DNA of 48,300 bases from an uncultured Duncaniella sp. Lineage in GTDB: Bacteria > Bacteroidota > Bacteroidia > Bacteroidales > Muribaculaceae. This document shows positions 34,822 to 44,164 of this stretch, piece after piece. Made by a program: the position numbers and the translations under genes. The number at the start of each line of letters is the position of its first letter. Within the stretch, counting starts at the first letter, position 1. Under the pieces are notes generated by a model. The model worked only from the letters and a program-made list of their open reading frames with translations, searched no databases and was not told where the DNA came from. The stretch lies in assembly GCA_910576785.1 (NCBI GenBank), contig CAJTJG010000022.1, positions 1-48,300 on the forward strand, read 5' to 3'.

Positions 34822-35090
34822 CCCGATACGATATCCCCATCCTTCATGACTCGCTCAAAAAAGGATCTGGCTTAATGGCAGACCTGAGTAAATCAATGTC
34901 AATAGACGATATCAAAAGCATGGAGATACAAGGCTATATAAAAAAGTCATATCCGTCATCAGGACCCACATGGACTCTCACTCGGAAAGGATCCGATACC
35001 CGACGAATGCTTCAGGGCGAAAAAACATTAAAACTTAGGATCAGCGACTTCTTACTGAGATACATCCTCAGGATGAGAATAGAGCTATAG
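34818..35090 (+). CDS. Small uncharacterised protein (90 aa), possibly winged-helix
   Basis: The ATG overlaps the stop of the GT2 gene by 4 nt, so it is very likely translated. The protein is basic. The segment IKSMEIQGYIKKSYPSS followed by WTLTRKGSDTRRML resembles the last helix and wing of a winged-helix DNA-binding domain. The C-terminus KLRISDFLLRYILRMRIEL is amphipathic. No family is recognised. At the end of a glycan operon it could be a regulator or a small accessory protein; this is only a guess. Confidence 0.65.
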   Translation: MTRYDIPILHDSLKKGSGLMADLSKSMSIDDIKSMEIQGYIKKSYPSSGPTWTLTRKGSDTRRMLQGEKTLKLRISDFLLRYILRMRIEL

Positions 35091-35161
35091 ACCATCGCGA
35101 CACTAACATACTCGACAATCTCTCACACATATAATTAATCGAAAACTATTTATTTACATCT

Positions 35162-36472
35162 ATGAATATCGCAATTGTAGGAACCGGTTACGTAGGCCTC
35201 GTCTCAGGCACATGCTTCGCCGAGATGGGCATCGATGTGACATGCGTTGACGTCGACGAAAAGAAAATCCAGTCGCTCCTCGAGGGCCGCATACCCATCT
35301 ACGAGCCCGGACTCGACAAAATGGTCAAGAAAAACGTCGACGCCGGACGCCTCCACTTCACCACCTCCCTCCCCGATATCATCGACAACGTCGAGGTAGT
35401 CTTCTCAGCCGTAGGCACACCGCCCGACGAAGACGGCTCCGCCGACCTCCAGTACGTCCTCGCTGTAGCCAAGACTTTCGGCGAACATATAAAGAAATAC
35501 ACCATCCTCGTCACCAAATCCACCGTCCCCGTAGGCACCGCCGCCAAAGTCAAGAAAGCCGTCCAGGCCGAGCTCGACCGCCGCGGCGTAGACATCCCCT
35601 TCGATGTAGCCTCCAACCCCGAATTCCTCAAGGAAGGAGCAGCCATAAAAGACTTCATGTCGCCCGACAGAGTCGTCATCGGCACCGAGACCGAACAGGC
35701 AAAGAAAACAATCGGACGACTCTACAAGCCCTTCCTCTTGAGAAGCGACCGCATGATCTTCACCGACATCCCCTCGGCCGAAATGATCAAATACGCCGCC
35801 AACTCCATGCTCGCCACACGCATCTCATTCATGAACGACATCGCCAACCTCTGCGAGCTCGTAGGCGCCGACGTCAACATGGTGCGCCGCGGCATCGGAT
35901 CCGACACACGCATAGGCAAGAAATTCCTCTACCCCGGCTGCGGCTACGGCGGATCCTGTTTCCCCAAGGACGTCAAAGCCCTCATCAAGACAGCTGAGCA
36001 GAACGGATACCCCATGGAAGTGCTCCGCGCCGTCGAGACCGTCAACGAACGCCAGAAATCCATCCTCTTCGACAAACTCTCACGCCACTTCGACGGCAAC
36101 CTCCAGGGCCTCACCGTAGCCATGTGGGGCCTCGCCTTCAAGCCCGAGACCGACGACATGCGCGAAGCCCCCGCCCTCGTGCTCATCGACCTCCTCACAC
36201 GCGCCGGAGTCAACGTCAAAGTCTACGACCCCGTAGCCATGCACGAATGCCGCCGCCGCGTAGGCGACAAAGTCACCTACTGCAAGGACATGTACGAAGC
36301 CGCCGTCGACGCCGACGCACTCATGCTCGTCACCGAATGGAACGAATTCCGCGTACCCTCCTACGCAGCCCTCGAACGCATAATGCGAGGCAAAGTCATA
36401 CTCGACGGACGCAACATCTACGACCGCGAGGAAGCCGCCGACCACGGCTTCACCTACTACAAGATAGGCTGA
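35162..36472 (+). CDS. ugd: UDP-glucose 6-dehydrogenase
   Basis: This enzyme oxidises UDP-glucose to UDP-glucuronate with two NAD+, supplying an acidic sugar for the polysaccharide. The 436-residue protein has the NAD-binding start NIAIVGTGYVGLVSGTCFAE and SNPEFLKEGAAIKDF. The catalytic cysteine C266 is in GCGYGGSCFPKDVKAL, and LAFKPETDDMREAPAL follows with the UDP-binding C-terminal domain. The first ten codons are mixed, then codon use becomes almost purely C-ending from about 35190. A GC-rich terminator follows at 36497. It marks the right edge of the polysaccharide locus. Confidence 0.96.
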   Translation: MNIAIVGTGYVGLVSGTCFAEMGIDVTCVDVDEKKIQSLLEGRIPIYEPGLDKMVKKNVDAGRLHFTTSLPDIIDNVEVVFSAVGTPPDEDGSADLQYVLAVAKTFGEHIKKYTILVTKSTVPVGTAAKVKKAVQAELDRRGVDIPFDVASNPEFLKEGAAIKDFMSPDRVVIGTETEQAKKTIGRLYKPFLLRSDRMIFTDIPSAEMIKYAANSMLATRISFMNDIANLCELVGADVNMVRRGIGSDTRIGKKFLYPGCGYGGSCFPKDVKALIKTAEQNGYPMEVLRAVETVNERQKSILFDKLSRHFDGNLQGLTVAMWGLAFKPETDDMREAPALVLIDLLTRAGVNVKVYDPVAMHECRRRVGDKVTYCKDMYEAAVDADALMLVTEWNEFRVPSYAALERIMRGKVILDGRNIYDREEAADHGFTYYKIG

Positions 36473-36496
36473 CCTGACCCCCATACATACCGACAC

Positions 36497-36543
36497 CGGC
36501 CCGGGCCGGCGGGAAAAACAACACCTCCCGCCGGCCCGGGCCG
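36497..36543 (+). terminator. GC-rich 18-bp perfect hairpin after ugd
   Basis: Arms 36497-36514 and 36526-36543 are perfect complements with an 11-nt loop. It lies 24 nt past the ugd stop. There is no U-run, but the stem is very stable and probably ends the polysaccharide transcript. Confidence 0.7.
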
Positions 36544-36644
36544 CGTCATATCCACCCCTCACCACCCCCGCAATACCCAAAAATAGTGTGGACGCCCACC
36601 CAAAATACCCATTTTTCATGATTGTGCACATTTCAGAGCAAACG

Positions 36645-36652
36645 TAATTTTG
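36645..36652 (+). promoter_or_regulatory. Promoter -7 element of the Hmu-like operon
   Basis: TAATTTTG followed by C lies 44 nt before the lipoprotein ATG. A -33 match is not clear. No Fur-like box was recognised around it. Confidence 0.6.
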
Positions 36653-36696
36653 CACCGTCAAAAAAACAACAAACAACACAATCAATCATCACTTCT

Positions 36697-37176
36697 ATGA
36701 AAAAGTATCGTCCCATCCTCACCACCCTCACCCTCGCATGCCTCGCCATGACCGCCTTCACATCCTGCTCCGACGACGACGACAACACCCCCGCCGCCCC
36801 CGCCGCAAAACAGATCGAAGGCACCTACACCTCCTCCATGACATGCTCCGTGATGGGAAGCGAAGACACATTCGACGACATGACATTCACCCTCACAGCC
36901 ACCGACGACGCCACCATCGACATGACCGTCCCCTCATTCGGCAATCCACCCATGCAAGTCCCCGGCTTCACCATCACAGACATGAAAGTCACCGGCACCG
37001 ACGGCACCTACACCATCGCCCCCACAACATTCGAAGGCACCACCGACACCGGACGCACCTACTCCGGCCAGGCCACCGGCACCTATACAGACGACATCCT
37101 CACCGTCAACTTCTCCCTCACCTACGGCGCCATGCCCATGCCCATGATCTGCACATTCACCGCCCCCAAACACTGA
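36697..37176 (+). CDS. Calycin-like lipoprotein
   Basis: This 159-residue lipoprotein has a signal peptide ending in the lipobox FTSC (C24), followed by SDDDDN, an outer-membrane/surface export type of tether sequence in Bacteroidetes. The mature part is a small beta-rich domain with repeated T-x-T strands (IEGTYTSSMTCS, DDMTFTLTATDDATIDMTV, TGTYTDDILTVNFSL), similar to the calycin-like domain of Bacteroidetes lipoproteins. It is the first gene of an operon whose other genes match hmuR-S-T-U-V, and it occupies the place of the haem-binding lipoprotein HmuY. Ligand binding is inferred from position. Start ATG 36697 gives the clean signal peptide. Confidence 0.82.
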   Translation: MKKYRPILTTLTLACLAMTAFTSCSDDDDNTPAAPAAKQIEGTYTSSMTCSVMGSEDTFDDMTFTLTATDDATIDMTVPSFGNPPMQVPGFTITDMKVTGTDGTYTIAPTTFEGTTDTGRTYSGQATGTYTDDILTVNFSLTYGAMPMPMICTFTAPKH

Positions 37177-37184
37177 CCCCACCC

Positions 37185-39134
37185 ATGACAGGAAGTCTTT
37201 GTAGAATTTTACTCATATCCTGCGGACTTCTCTCCCCTCTCATAGCACAGTCTACCGAATCCGGCGAGCAAGCCGACAGCCTCCTCGCCGGATTCGACAT
37301 GACAGCCCTCGACGAGATCGTAGTGACAGCCACACGCACACCCAAAGCCCTCAAGGACGTCCCCGTGGTCACACGCCTCATCACCACCGACGAGATCCGC
37401 AAGACCGACGCAACAAACATCCAGGACCTGCTCACCGAAGAGCTCCCCGGCCTCGAATTCAGCTTCGCCATGAGCCAGGAGACATCGCTCAACATGAGCG
37501 GATTCGGAGGCAACGCCATCCTATTCCTCGTCGACGGCGAGCGCCTCGCCGGCGAGACAATGGACAACGTCGACTACAACCGCCTCAACCTCACCAACGC
37601 CGGACGGGTCGAGATCGTCAAAGGAGCATCCTCCGCACTCTACGGAGCCAACGCCGTGGGAGGCGTGGTCAACATCATCACACGCGAGAGCCGTGACCCA
37701 TGGCGCGTCAGCCTCAGCTCCCGCTACCGATCCGCAGGCAACGAATGGCGCACAGGAGCCGACATCAACTTCAACTCCGCCCGATGGAACTCCAACACAT
37801 CCATCCAGCACACCACCGTCAGCACCATCCCCCTCACAAGCGCCTTCGACACCGAATCCAGAATCCACGACATCTACGGCGGAGAGACCCTCAACGCCCG
37901 CGAGCGACTCACATGGCGCCCCGCCGACAACCTCCGCCTCATAGCCCGCGGCAGCTACTTCTACCGCACAAGCAACCGCGCCAACTACGATGACCACTAC
38001 AACGACTACTCAGCCGGACTGAAATCCGTATGGGACATCACCCCGACGGCCAACATGGAACTCTCCTACAGCTTCGACCGCTACGACAAAGCCCGCTACG
38101 TCCGCGGCCAACGCACACACGACCATGACTACTCCAACCGTCAGCACATACTCCACGCCCTCTTCACTACCTTCTCCGGAGCCAACGGTCTCACCATCGG
38201 CGCAGACTTCATGCACGACTACCTCACCACCTACCAGTTCATCAACGGTAAGGATCATTCCCAGGTATCCGTCGACATCTTCGCACAGTACGACTACAAC
38301 CCCCGCCCGTGGCTCAACATCGTGGCCAGCCTGCGCGACGACTACTTCTCGGCCTCGTCCAACAACGCCCTCACCGCACGCCTCGCCACCATGTTCAAAC
38401 TCCGTCCCCTCACCATCCGCGCCTCCTATGCCGGAGGCTTCCGCGCCCCCACCCTCAAGGAGATGTACATGAGCTTCGACATGGCCGGCATACAGATGAT
38501 CTACGGCAACCCCAATCTCAAACCCGAGCGCAGCCACAACTTCAGCCTCGCACTCGAACGCAACGGCAACATACGCGGCGCCCGGTTCGGCGGAGCCTAC
38601 AGTCTCACCGCATCAGGCTACTACAACTACTACGACAGCCGCATCACCACCGAGGACTACCCCGGCGATGACACCCGCGAGGAAGGAGCCATCTACTGCA
38701 ACGAAGATGGCGTGAGAGTATCCGGTCTCGACCTCTCCATCCGATACCGCACACTCATGGGCCTCGGCCTCTCCGCGAGCTACAACTATCTCCACATATC
38801 CCACCGGTCCATCGACTCGCAGTTCAACCAGCCGCGCCCCCACTCAGCCACATGGCGACTGGACTACGACCGCACCATCAACCGCCACTACAAGCTCTAT
38901 GCGGCAATCTCCGGACGCTACCTCGCCAAACCACAGAGCCGCTATGAGACCGACGGAGCCTACTCCCTGTGGAAACTCACATTCCGCCAGACCGTATGGA
39001 AAGGGATCGACATAAACATCATCATCGACAACCTCCTCGGCTACAAACCGGAGATATACTATTGGAACTCAGCCCCCACCACCGGACGCACATGGTCCGC
39101 TGGCATTTCATTTGATGTGAACGACTTATTTTGA
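37185..39134 (+). CDS. hmuR: TonB-dependent receptor, HmuR/BtuB-like
   Basis: This 649-residue outer membrane receptor imports a tetrapyrrole-type ligand. It has a signal peptide, a TonB box/plug start DEIVVTATRTPKALKDV (about 43-59) and plug motifs (LVDGERLAGETM, IEIVKGASSALYGANAVGG type). The barrel bears FRAP (about 419-422) and NPNL (about 442-445), the pair of boxes noted in haem receptors. It ends in aromatic DLF. It lacks the SusC N-terminal extension and has no SusD partner, so it is not a glycan transporter. The CobN-like gene follows 2 nt after the stop. Symbol by context and similarity; the ligand is not proven. Confidence 0.85.
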   Translation: MTGSLCRILLISCGLLSPLIAQSTESGEQADSLLAGFDMTALDEIVVTATRTPKALKDVPVVTRLITTDEIRKTDATNIQDLLTEELPGLEFSFAMSQETSLNMSGFGGNAILFLVDGERLAGETMDNVDYNRLNLTNAGRVEIVKGASSALYGANAVGGVVNIITRESRDPWRVSLSSRYRSAGNEWRTGADINFNSARWNSNTSIQHTTVSTIPLTSAFDTESRIHDIYGGETLNARERLTWRPADNLRLIARGSYFYRTSNRANYDDHYNDYSAGLKSVWDITPTANMELSYSFDRYDKARYVRGQRTHDHDYSNRQHILHALFTTFSGANGLTIGADFMHDYLTTYQFINGKDHSQVSVDIFAQYDYNPRPWLNIVASLRDDYFSASSNNALTARLATMFKLRPLTIRASYAGGFRAPTLKEMYMSFDMAGIQMIYGNPNLKPERSHNFSLALERNGNIRGARFGGAYSLTASGYYNYYDSRITTEDYPGDDTREEGAIYCNEDGVRVSGLDLSIRYRTLMGLGLSASYNYLHISHRSIDSQFNQPRPHSATWRLDYDRTINRHYKLYAAISGRYLAKPQSRYETDGAYSLWKLTFRQTVWKGIDINIIIDNLLGYKPEIYYWNSAPTTGRTWSAGISFDVNDLF

Positions 39135-39136
39135 CA

Positions 39137-42100
39137 ATGAAACAGAACAAACGAAAGACATTCATCATAGCAGCCGCATGCATCATCCTTATCGCAGCGG
39201 CGGGATGGCTCACATGGAGTCTGCTCCTCTCCCCCACACGCATAGCCTTCGTCAACTATCAGGCCATCACACTCGGTCAGATAGCTAAGGCCAACAACAA
39301 CTCCTTCATAAAGATCACCGACCTCAGCACCGACGATCTTGACAAAGCCTCCGGCTACGACATGATTCTCGTCAACGGCATGGGTCTGCGCATCACCGAC
39401 GAACAGCGCACCGAGCTGGCAGAAGCCGCTGCCAACGGCACACCCGTGCTCACCGCCGGAGCCACCAATCCGCAGAACCTCATCATCTCCACCGACTCCG
39501 TCGACACAGAATTCATAAAACAATACCTCAGCAACGGCAATCGTGGCAACTACCGCAGCATGCTCAACTACATCCGCAAATTCATCGACGGAAAAGACGC
39601 ATTCACCGACACCCCCTCCGATCCCGTCATGGCAGCCACATCCACACTCTATCATCCCGACCCTGACGATCCCGATGGCGAGCACCTGCTGTTCAACTCC
39701 GTCAAGACCTACACAGACTTCCTTGCCAAGCGCCACATCGGCAATGACAACACCCCCTCCATCATCCTCACAGGCATGATGGGAGTCCCCGACCCACTTA
39801 TATCTACATTCGAGAAGAAAGGCTTCAGAGTATACCCGGTCAGCAATCTCCTCACATTCATCCGCGACGGGCATGCCGACTCCATCACCCCCTCCGCCAT
39901 AGTCAACATGGCCCACGGTCGCCTCGGCGACGTGGCCGTCGACTATCTCAACCGGACCAACATCCCCCTCTTCTCACCCGTCAACGTCAACAGACCCTAT
40001 CAGGAATGGATGGACGACAAAATGGGAATCTCCGGTGGATTCATGTCGCAAAGCATTGTCACCCCCGAGATTGACGGCGCCATCCGCCCCTTCTCACTCT
40101 TCGCCCACTTCGAAGGGCCCGACGGCCTCCCCTACGTCGAAGCCATCCCGGACCGTCTCGACGAATTTGTCGAGACCGTAAGCAACTACATCACCCTCCG
40201 CGACATGCCCGACAAAGACAAGCGCGTGGCTATCTTTTACTTCAAAGGTCCGGGCCAGAACTCCCTCGTGGCCGAGGGTATGGAAGTGGCACCCTCGCTC
40301 TACAATCTGCTCCTGCGTCTGCGCGACGAAGGCTATGACCTTGGACATCTCCCATCCACATATAAGGAATTCGAGAGACTCCTCAACGAACGCGGCAAAG
40401 TCTTCGGCCACTATGCCACCGGCGAACAGCAGAACTTCGTCAGATCGATGGATCCGGAACTTATCTCAAAGGAAGACTATGACCGTTGGTGCGAAAAAGC
40501 ACTTGGCAAAGACCTGACAGAGCAGATCAATGCCGTGGACGGTGCGTTTCCCGGCCACGGACTCTCAGATGGCGAAGGCCGCTCGGCAATTGCACGTCTC
40601 AGGTTCGGCAACATCGTACTGATACCACAGACAGCAGCCGGCCTCGGCGATGATGACTTCAAAATGGTCCATGGCACCGACGCCGCACCTCCGCATGCCT
40701 ATGTGGCATCCTACCTCTGGGCCCGCTACGGATTCGGTGCCGATGCGCTCATCCACTTCGGCGCCCATGGCAGCCTCGAATACACCCCGCGCAAACAGGC
40801 AGCCCTGGCCAGCAACGACTGGTCCGACCGACTCGTCGGCACATTGCCCCACATCTACATCTACTCCACAAGCAATGTCGGCGAGGCCATGATAGCGAAA
40901 CGGCGCTCCTATGCCGGTATCATCAACTATCTCACCCCACCATTCATGGAGAGCGGTGTACGCGCCACATACAAGAACCTCTCCGACGCCATCAATGCCT
41001 ACTACAAGGAAGCCTACGCCGACACCCCTGACAACAACGCCGTAAACCACGCCGCCATGCTCGTGAAGCGCTACACACTCGAGCTTGGCATACACCGCGA
41101 ACTCCGTCTGGACAGCATAGCCTCAAGCCCCTATACATCCGATGAGATAGCACGCATCGAGAACTTCGCCGAAGAGCTTGCCAATGAAAAGATAACCGGC
41201 GCCAACTACACCATGGGTGTCCCCTACTCGCCCCGACACATCCGCTCCACCGTCGAGGCTATGACCATCGACCCCATCGCCTACAGCCTCCTTGCACTCG
41301 ACAAGCTCAGAGGCAACGCCGCCAGTGACCTCACGCCGGGCAGCGGCCTCTTCACCACACGCTACCTCACCCCTGCCCGTCGGCTCGTAGAGCGACTTAT
41401 GGACTCCGCCGCACCCGCCAGTATCAGCGATGACGAGATATGCCGTATAGCCGGTATATCATCGTCTGAACTCTCCAATGCCCGCGAGATTGATGCCCGT
41501 ATGAACGGCAGCAAAGACATGCTCTCGCGCATGATGATCCTCGGATCCATGATGCCGGCCTCGCCGGTCACAGCCAGACTGTCAGAGCGTTCCGGCTCAC
41601 AGTCCAGGATGAAACAGATGATGAAATCGGCCGGCATGTCGCCCGAAAAAGCTCTTGAAATGGCCCGTAAGATGGGGGCCGACGAGGAAGCCATCAACAA
41701 GATGAAGGCTGCGATGAAAAAGAACGCCTCCGGCAGCAGCCACGCCCCCAAAGCGACCCATCCCGGCATGCAGAGCCGTCCCTCCATACCTCAAGCCGAT
41801 ATTGACAAAGCCATAGCCATAATGGAGATAGAACGCGCAGTCAGAAACGTCATCAACTATCGCGAGGCTCTTGCCGAAAGTCCGGAGAAGGAGATGGCAT
41901 CTGTCATCAACGCTCTGGCCGGAGGATACACCTCTCCGACTTCCGGAGGAGATCCCGTACTCAACCCCCAGGTACTCCCTACCGGACGCAACATGTTCGC
42001 CATCAACGCCGAGGAGACACCCTCGGCCGTCGCATGGGAAAAAGGCAAAGCCCTTGCCGAAAATACCATAAAGATGTACCGTAAAGCCCACGGCGATTCA

Positions 42101-43477
42101 ATCCCGCGCAAAGTGAGCTACACACTGTGGAGCAGCGAGTTCATCGAGACCGAGGGAGCCACTATCGCACAGATACTCTACATGCTCGGAGTGGAACCTG
42201 TACGTGATCCGTTCAACCGAGTCACCGATCTCCGTCTCATCCCGTCCGACGAACTCGGCCGTCCCCGCATAGATGTCGTAGTGCAGACTTCAGGCCAGTT
42301 GCGCGATCTCGCCGCCTCCCGCCTCTTCCTCATCAGCCGGGCCGTGAAGATGGCCGCCGGAGCTACCGGTGACACATACCCCAACTATGTGGCCGAAGGA
42401 GTGGTGGAATCGGAGCGTCACCTTGTTGACAAGGGTGTCAACCCCAAGGAAGCACGCTCGCTCTCCACTGCCAGAGTGTTCGGTGGTGTGAACGGCAATT
42501 ACGGATCGGGCATACAGTCCATGGTAGAAGCCGGCGACAAATGGAATAACGAAAACGAGATCGCCGAAACCTATATCAACAACATGGGCGCCATGTATGG
42601 GAGCGAGGAAGAATGGGAACAGATGCGCGACTACGCTTTCGAAGCAGCCATAACCCGCACTGACGCAGTGGTGCAGCCACGCCAGAGCAATACCTGGGGG
42701 GCGCTGAGCCTCGACCATGTGTATGAATTCATGGGAGGAATGAACCTCGCCGTCCGCTCCGTCACCGGCAAAGATCCCGAAGCATATCTGAGCGACTACC
42801 GCAACCGCAACAATGTGAAGATGCAGGAAGTCAAGGAGGCCATAGGTATTGAGAGCCGCACCACAATCCTGAACCCCAACTATATCACTGAGAAGATGAA
42901 AGGTGGTGCCGGCGATGCCTCGGCCATAGCCGATGTGATCAGAAACACATATGGGTGGAATGTCATGAAGCCCGATGCCATCGACGATGCACTCTGGGAC
43001 AATATCTATGAGACCTATGTGACCGACCGCAATAATCTCGGCACAAAGGAATACTTCTCCAACGTGAACCCCGCCGCCCTCGAGGAGATCACCGCCGTGA
43101 TGCTCGAGACAGCCCGCAAGGGTATGTGGGACGCTTCCGACGAGCAGATAAGTACTCTCGCCGACCTGCACACGGATATGATCGAAAAGCATCGTCCGTC
43201 ATGCTCGGGATTCGTCTGCGACAATGCGGCCCTGCGTGAATATATCGCCTCCAATGTCAGCCGCAGCAAAGCCTCGGGCTACAACAAGGCCATCGGAGAG
43301 ATACGCGCCGAAAAAGTCGATGCCGACGGCGGCACGGTGATGAAAAAAGAGACAATCGACGAGATGGACAGGCAGAGCGCCGTCATAAACGGAGTGATCG
43401 TAGCCGCCATAGTGATAGCCGTCATAGTCGGATTTGTAATATTCGCCAGACGCCGCAGGGCCAAAACCGCTGTATAA
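39137..43477 (+). CDS. hmuS: CobN/HmuS-like membrane-anchored chelatase-family protein
   Basis: This is a 1,446-residue protein of the CobN/magnesium chelatase H family. An N-terminal TM helix (about 8-29) and a C-terminal TM helix (about 1417-1438, before RRRRAKTAV) anchor it. The core holds CobN blocks such as HFGAHGSLEYTPRKQ (about 540-554), LPHIYIYSTSNVGEAMIAKR and SYAGIINYLTPP. A Met-rich helical stretch (about 790-875) is inserted, and a second core part has ARVFGGVNGNYGSGI. In cobalamin synthesis CobN inserts cobalt; in the Hmu operons of Bacteroidetes this homolog is thought to act on haem, possibly removing iron. CobS and CobT partners are absent. The start is ATG 39137; a TTG at 39131 is less likely. 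Confidence 0.88.
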   Translation: MKQNKRKTFIIAAACIILIAAAGWLTWSLLLSPTRIAFVNYQAITLGQIAKANNNSFIKITDLSTDDLDKASGYDMILVNGMGLRITDEQRTELAEAAANGTPVLTAGATNPQNLIISTDSVDTEFIKQYLSNGNRGNYRSMLNYIRKFIDGKDAFTDTPSDPVMAATSTLYHPDPDDPDGEHLLFNSVKTYTDFLAKRHIGNDNTPSIILTGMMGVPDPLISTFEKKGFRVYPVSNLLTFIRDGHADSITPSAIVNMAHGRLGDVAVDYLNRTNIPLFSPVNVNRPYQEWMDDKMGISGGFMSQSIVTPEIDGAIRPFSLFAHFEGPDGLPYVEAIPDRLDEFVETVSNYITLRDMPDKDKRVAIFYFKGPGQNSLVAEGMEVAPSLYNLLLRLRDEGYDLGHLPSTYKEFERLLNERGKVFGHYATGEQQNFVRSMDPELISKEDYDRWCEKALGKDLTEQINAVDGAFPGHGLSDGEGRSAIARLRFGNIVLIPQTAAGLGDDDFKMVHGTDAAPPHAYVASYLWARYGFGADALIHFGAHGSLEYTPRKQAALASNDWSDRLVGTLPHIYIYSTSNVGEAMIAKRRSYAGIINYLTPPFMESGVRATYKNLSDAINAYYKEAYADTPDNNAVNHAAMLVKRYTLELGIHRELRLDSIASSPYTSDEIARIENFAEELANEKITGANYTMGVPYSPRHIRSTVEAMTIDPIAYSLLALDKLRGNAASDLTPGSGLFTTRYLTPARRLVERLMDSAAPASISDDEICRIAGISSSELSNAREIDARMNGSKDMLSRMMILGSMMPASPVTARLSERSGSQSRMKQMMKSAGMSPEKALEMARKMGADEEAINKMKAAMKKNASGSSHAPKATHPGMQSRPSIPQADIDKAIAIMEIERAVRNVINYREALAESPEKEMASVINALAGGYTSPTSGGDPVLNPQVLPTGRNMFAINAEETPSAVAWEKGKALAENTIKMYRKAHGDSIPRKVSYTLWSSEFIETEGATIAQILYMLGVEPVRDPFNRVTDLRLIPSDELGRPRIDVVVQTSGQLRDLAASRLFLISRAVKMAAGATGDTYPNYVAEGVVESERHLVDKGVNPKEARSLSTARVFGGVNGNYGSGIQSMVEAGDKWNNENEIAETYINNMGAMYGSEEEWEQMRDYAFEAAITRTDAVVQPRQSNTWGALSLDHVYEFMGGMNLAVRSVTGKDPEAYLSDYRNRNNVKMQEVKEAIGIESRTTILNPNYITEKMKGGAGDASAIADVIRNTYGWNVMKPDAIDDALWDNIYETYVTDRNNLGTKEYFSNVNPAALEEITAVMLETARKGMWDASDEQISTLADLHTDMIEKHRPSCSGFVCDNAALREYIASNVSRSKASGYNKAIGEIRAEKVDADGGTVMKKETIDEMDRQSAVINGVIVAAIVIAVIVGFVIFARRRRAKTAV

Positions 43478-44155
43478 ATGACCACTGTAATCCTTATAAT
43501 AATGCTGTTGGTATGTGTCAGTTTCATGCTGAGGCTGACCTGCCACTCCCTCCCGGCCATGCTCATCATTGCCGCCATTGTGGCGCTCGTACCCGCCGGC
43601 ACCTGCGGCTGGGCGATCGAACAGTCGAAGACATATCTCCAGGACTGCCTGGGCCGTCCGGAACTCATGCTCGATCTGTCTGTGATATTGACCATAGATG
43701 TATCCCTGCAACTCGCATTCTGCATCTATGCCGCAGGCTCAGGCCAACCGGTCAGATGGTATGACAGGGCCATCAGAGCCTTTCTCATATGGTTTCCCGG
43801 TCTGCTGATTTTCCCGGTTGCCTTCTCCATACTCGTGCTGTCCATCTTCTCTATGCCCGGGGCCGACTTCCACACCGTGGCCTGGATCTGCTCGGCAGGA
43901 CTCTTCCTGTTCTTCACCCTCGGGGCCAAAATACTCTCAGCGGCTCTGCCCGAGCGGGAGCTACGGCTTGAATTTGATTTTCTCATCAACTCACTTATAG
44001 CCATGCTCGGCATCATAGCCACTGTCAACGGGCGGACAGCCGTAGCCGGAAACAGTGAGATCGACATCGCGACCCTCGCAGGAGTGCTACTCCTTCTCGC
44101 CACCGGAGCACTGGCCGGCTACATATTATATAACAAGAAAATCTTAAAATCATAA
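43478..44155 (+). CDS. hmuT: Polytopic membrane protein of the Hmu-like operon
   Basis: This 225-residue protein has about six to seven hydrophobic helices, beginning with TTVILIIMLLVCVSFMLRL and ending with VLLLLATGALAGYILYN. No known domain is visible. It begins directly at the CobN-like stop (43477/43478) and precedes the TolQ-like channel, the same place as hmuT in Porphyromonas-type hmu operons. Its function is unknown; it may help assemble the CobN-like protein with the channel. Symbol by synteny only. Confidence 0.75.
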   Translation: MTTVILIIMLLVCVSFMLRLTCHSLPAMLIIAAIVALVPAGTCGWAIEQSKTYLQDCLGRPELMLDLSVILTIDVSLQLAFCIYAAGSGQPVRWYDRAIRAFLIWFPGLLIFPVAFSILVLSIFSMPGADFHTVAWICSAGLFLFFTLGAKILSAALPERELRLEFDFLINSLIAMLGIIATVNGRTAVAGNSEIDIATLAGVLLLLATGALAGYILYNKKILKS

Positions 44156-44164
44156 CACCACACT

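Noticed and set aside
42290..43192. A 300-codon minus-strand frame inside the CobN-like gene
   Set aside because: It is antisense to a well-supported domain and has no signal, motif or promoter of its own.
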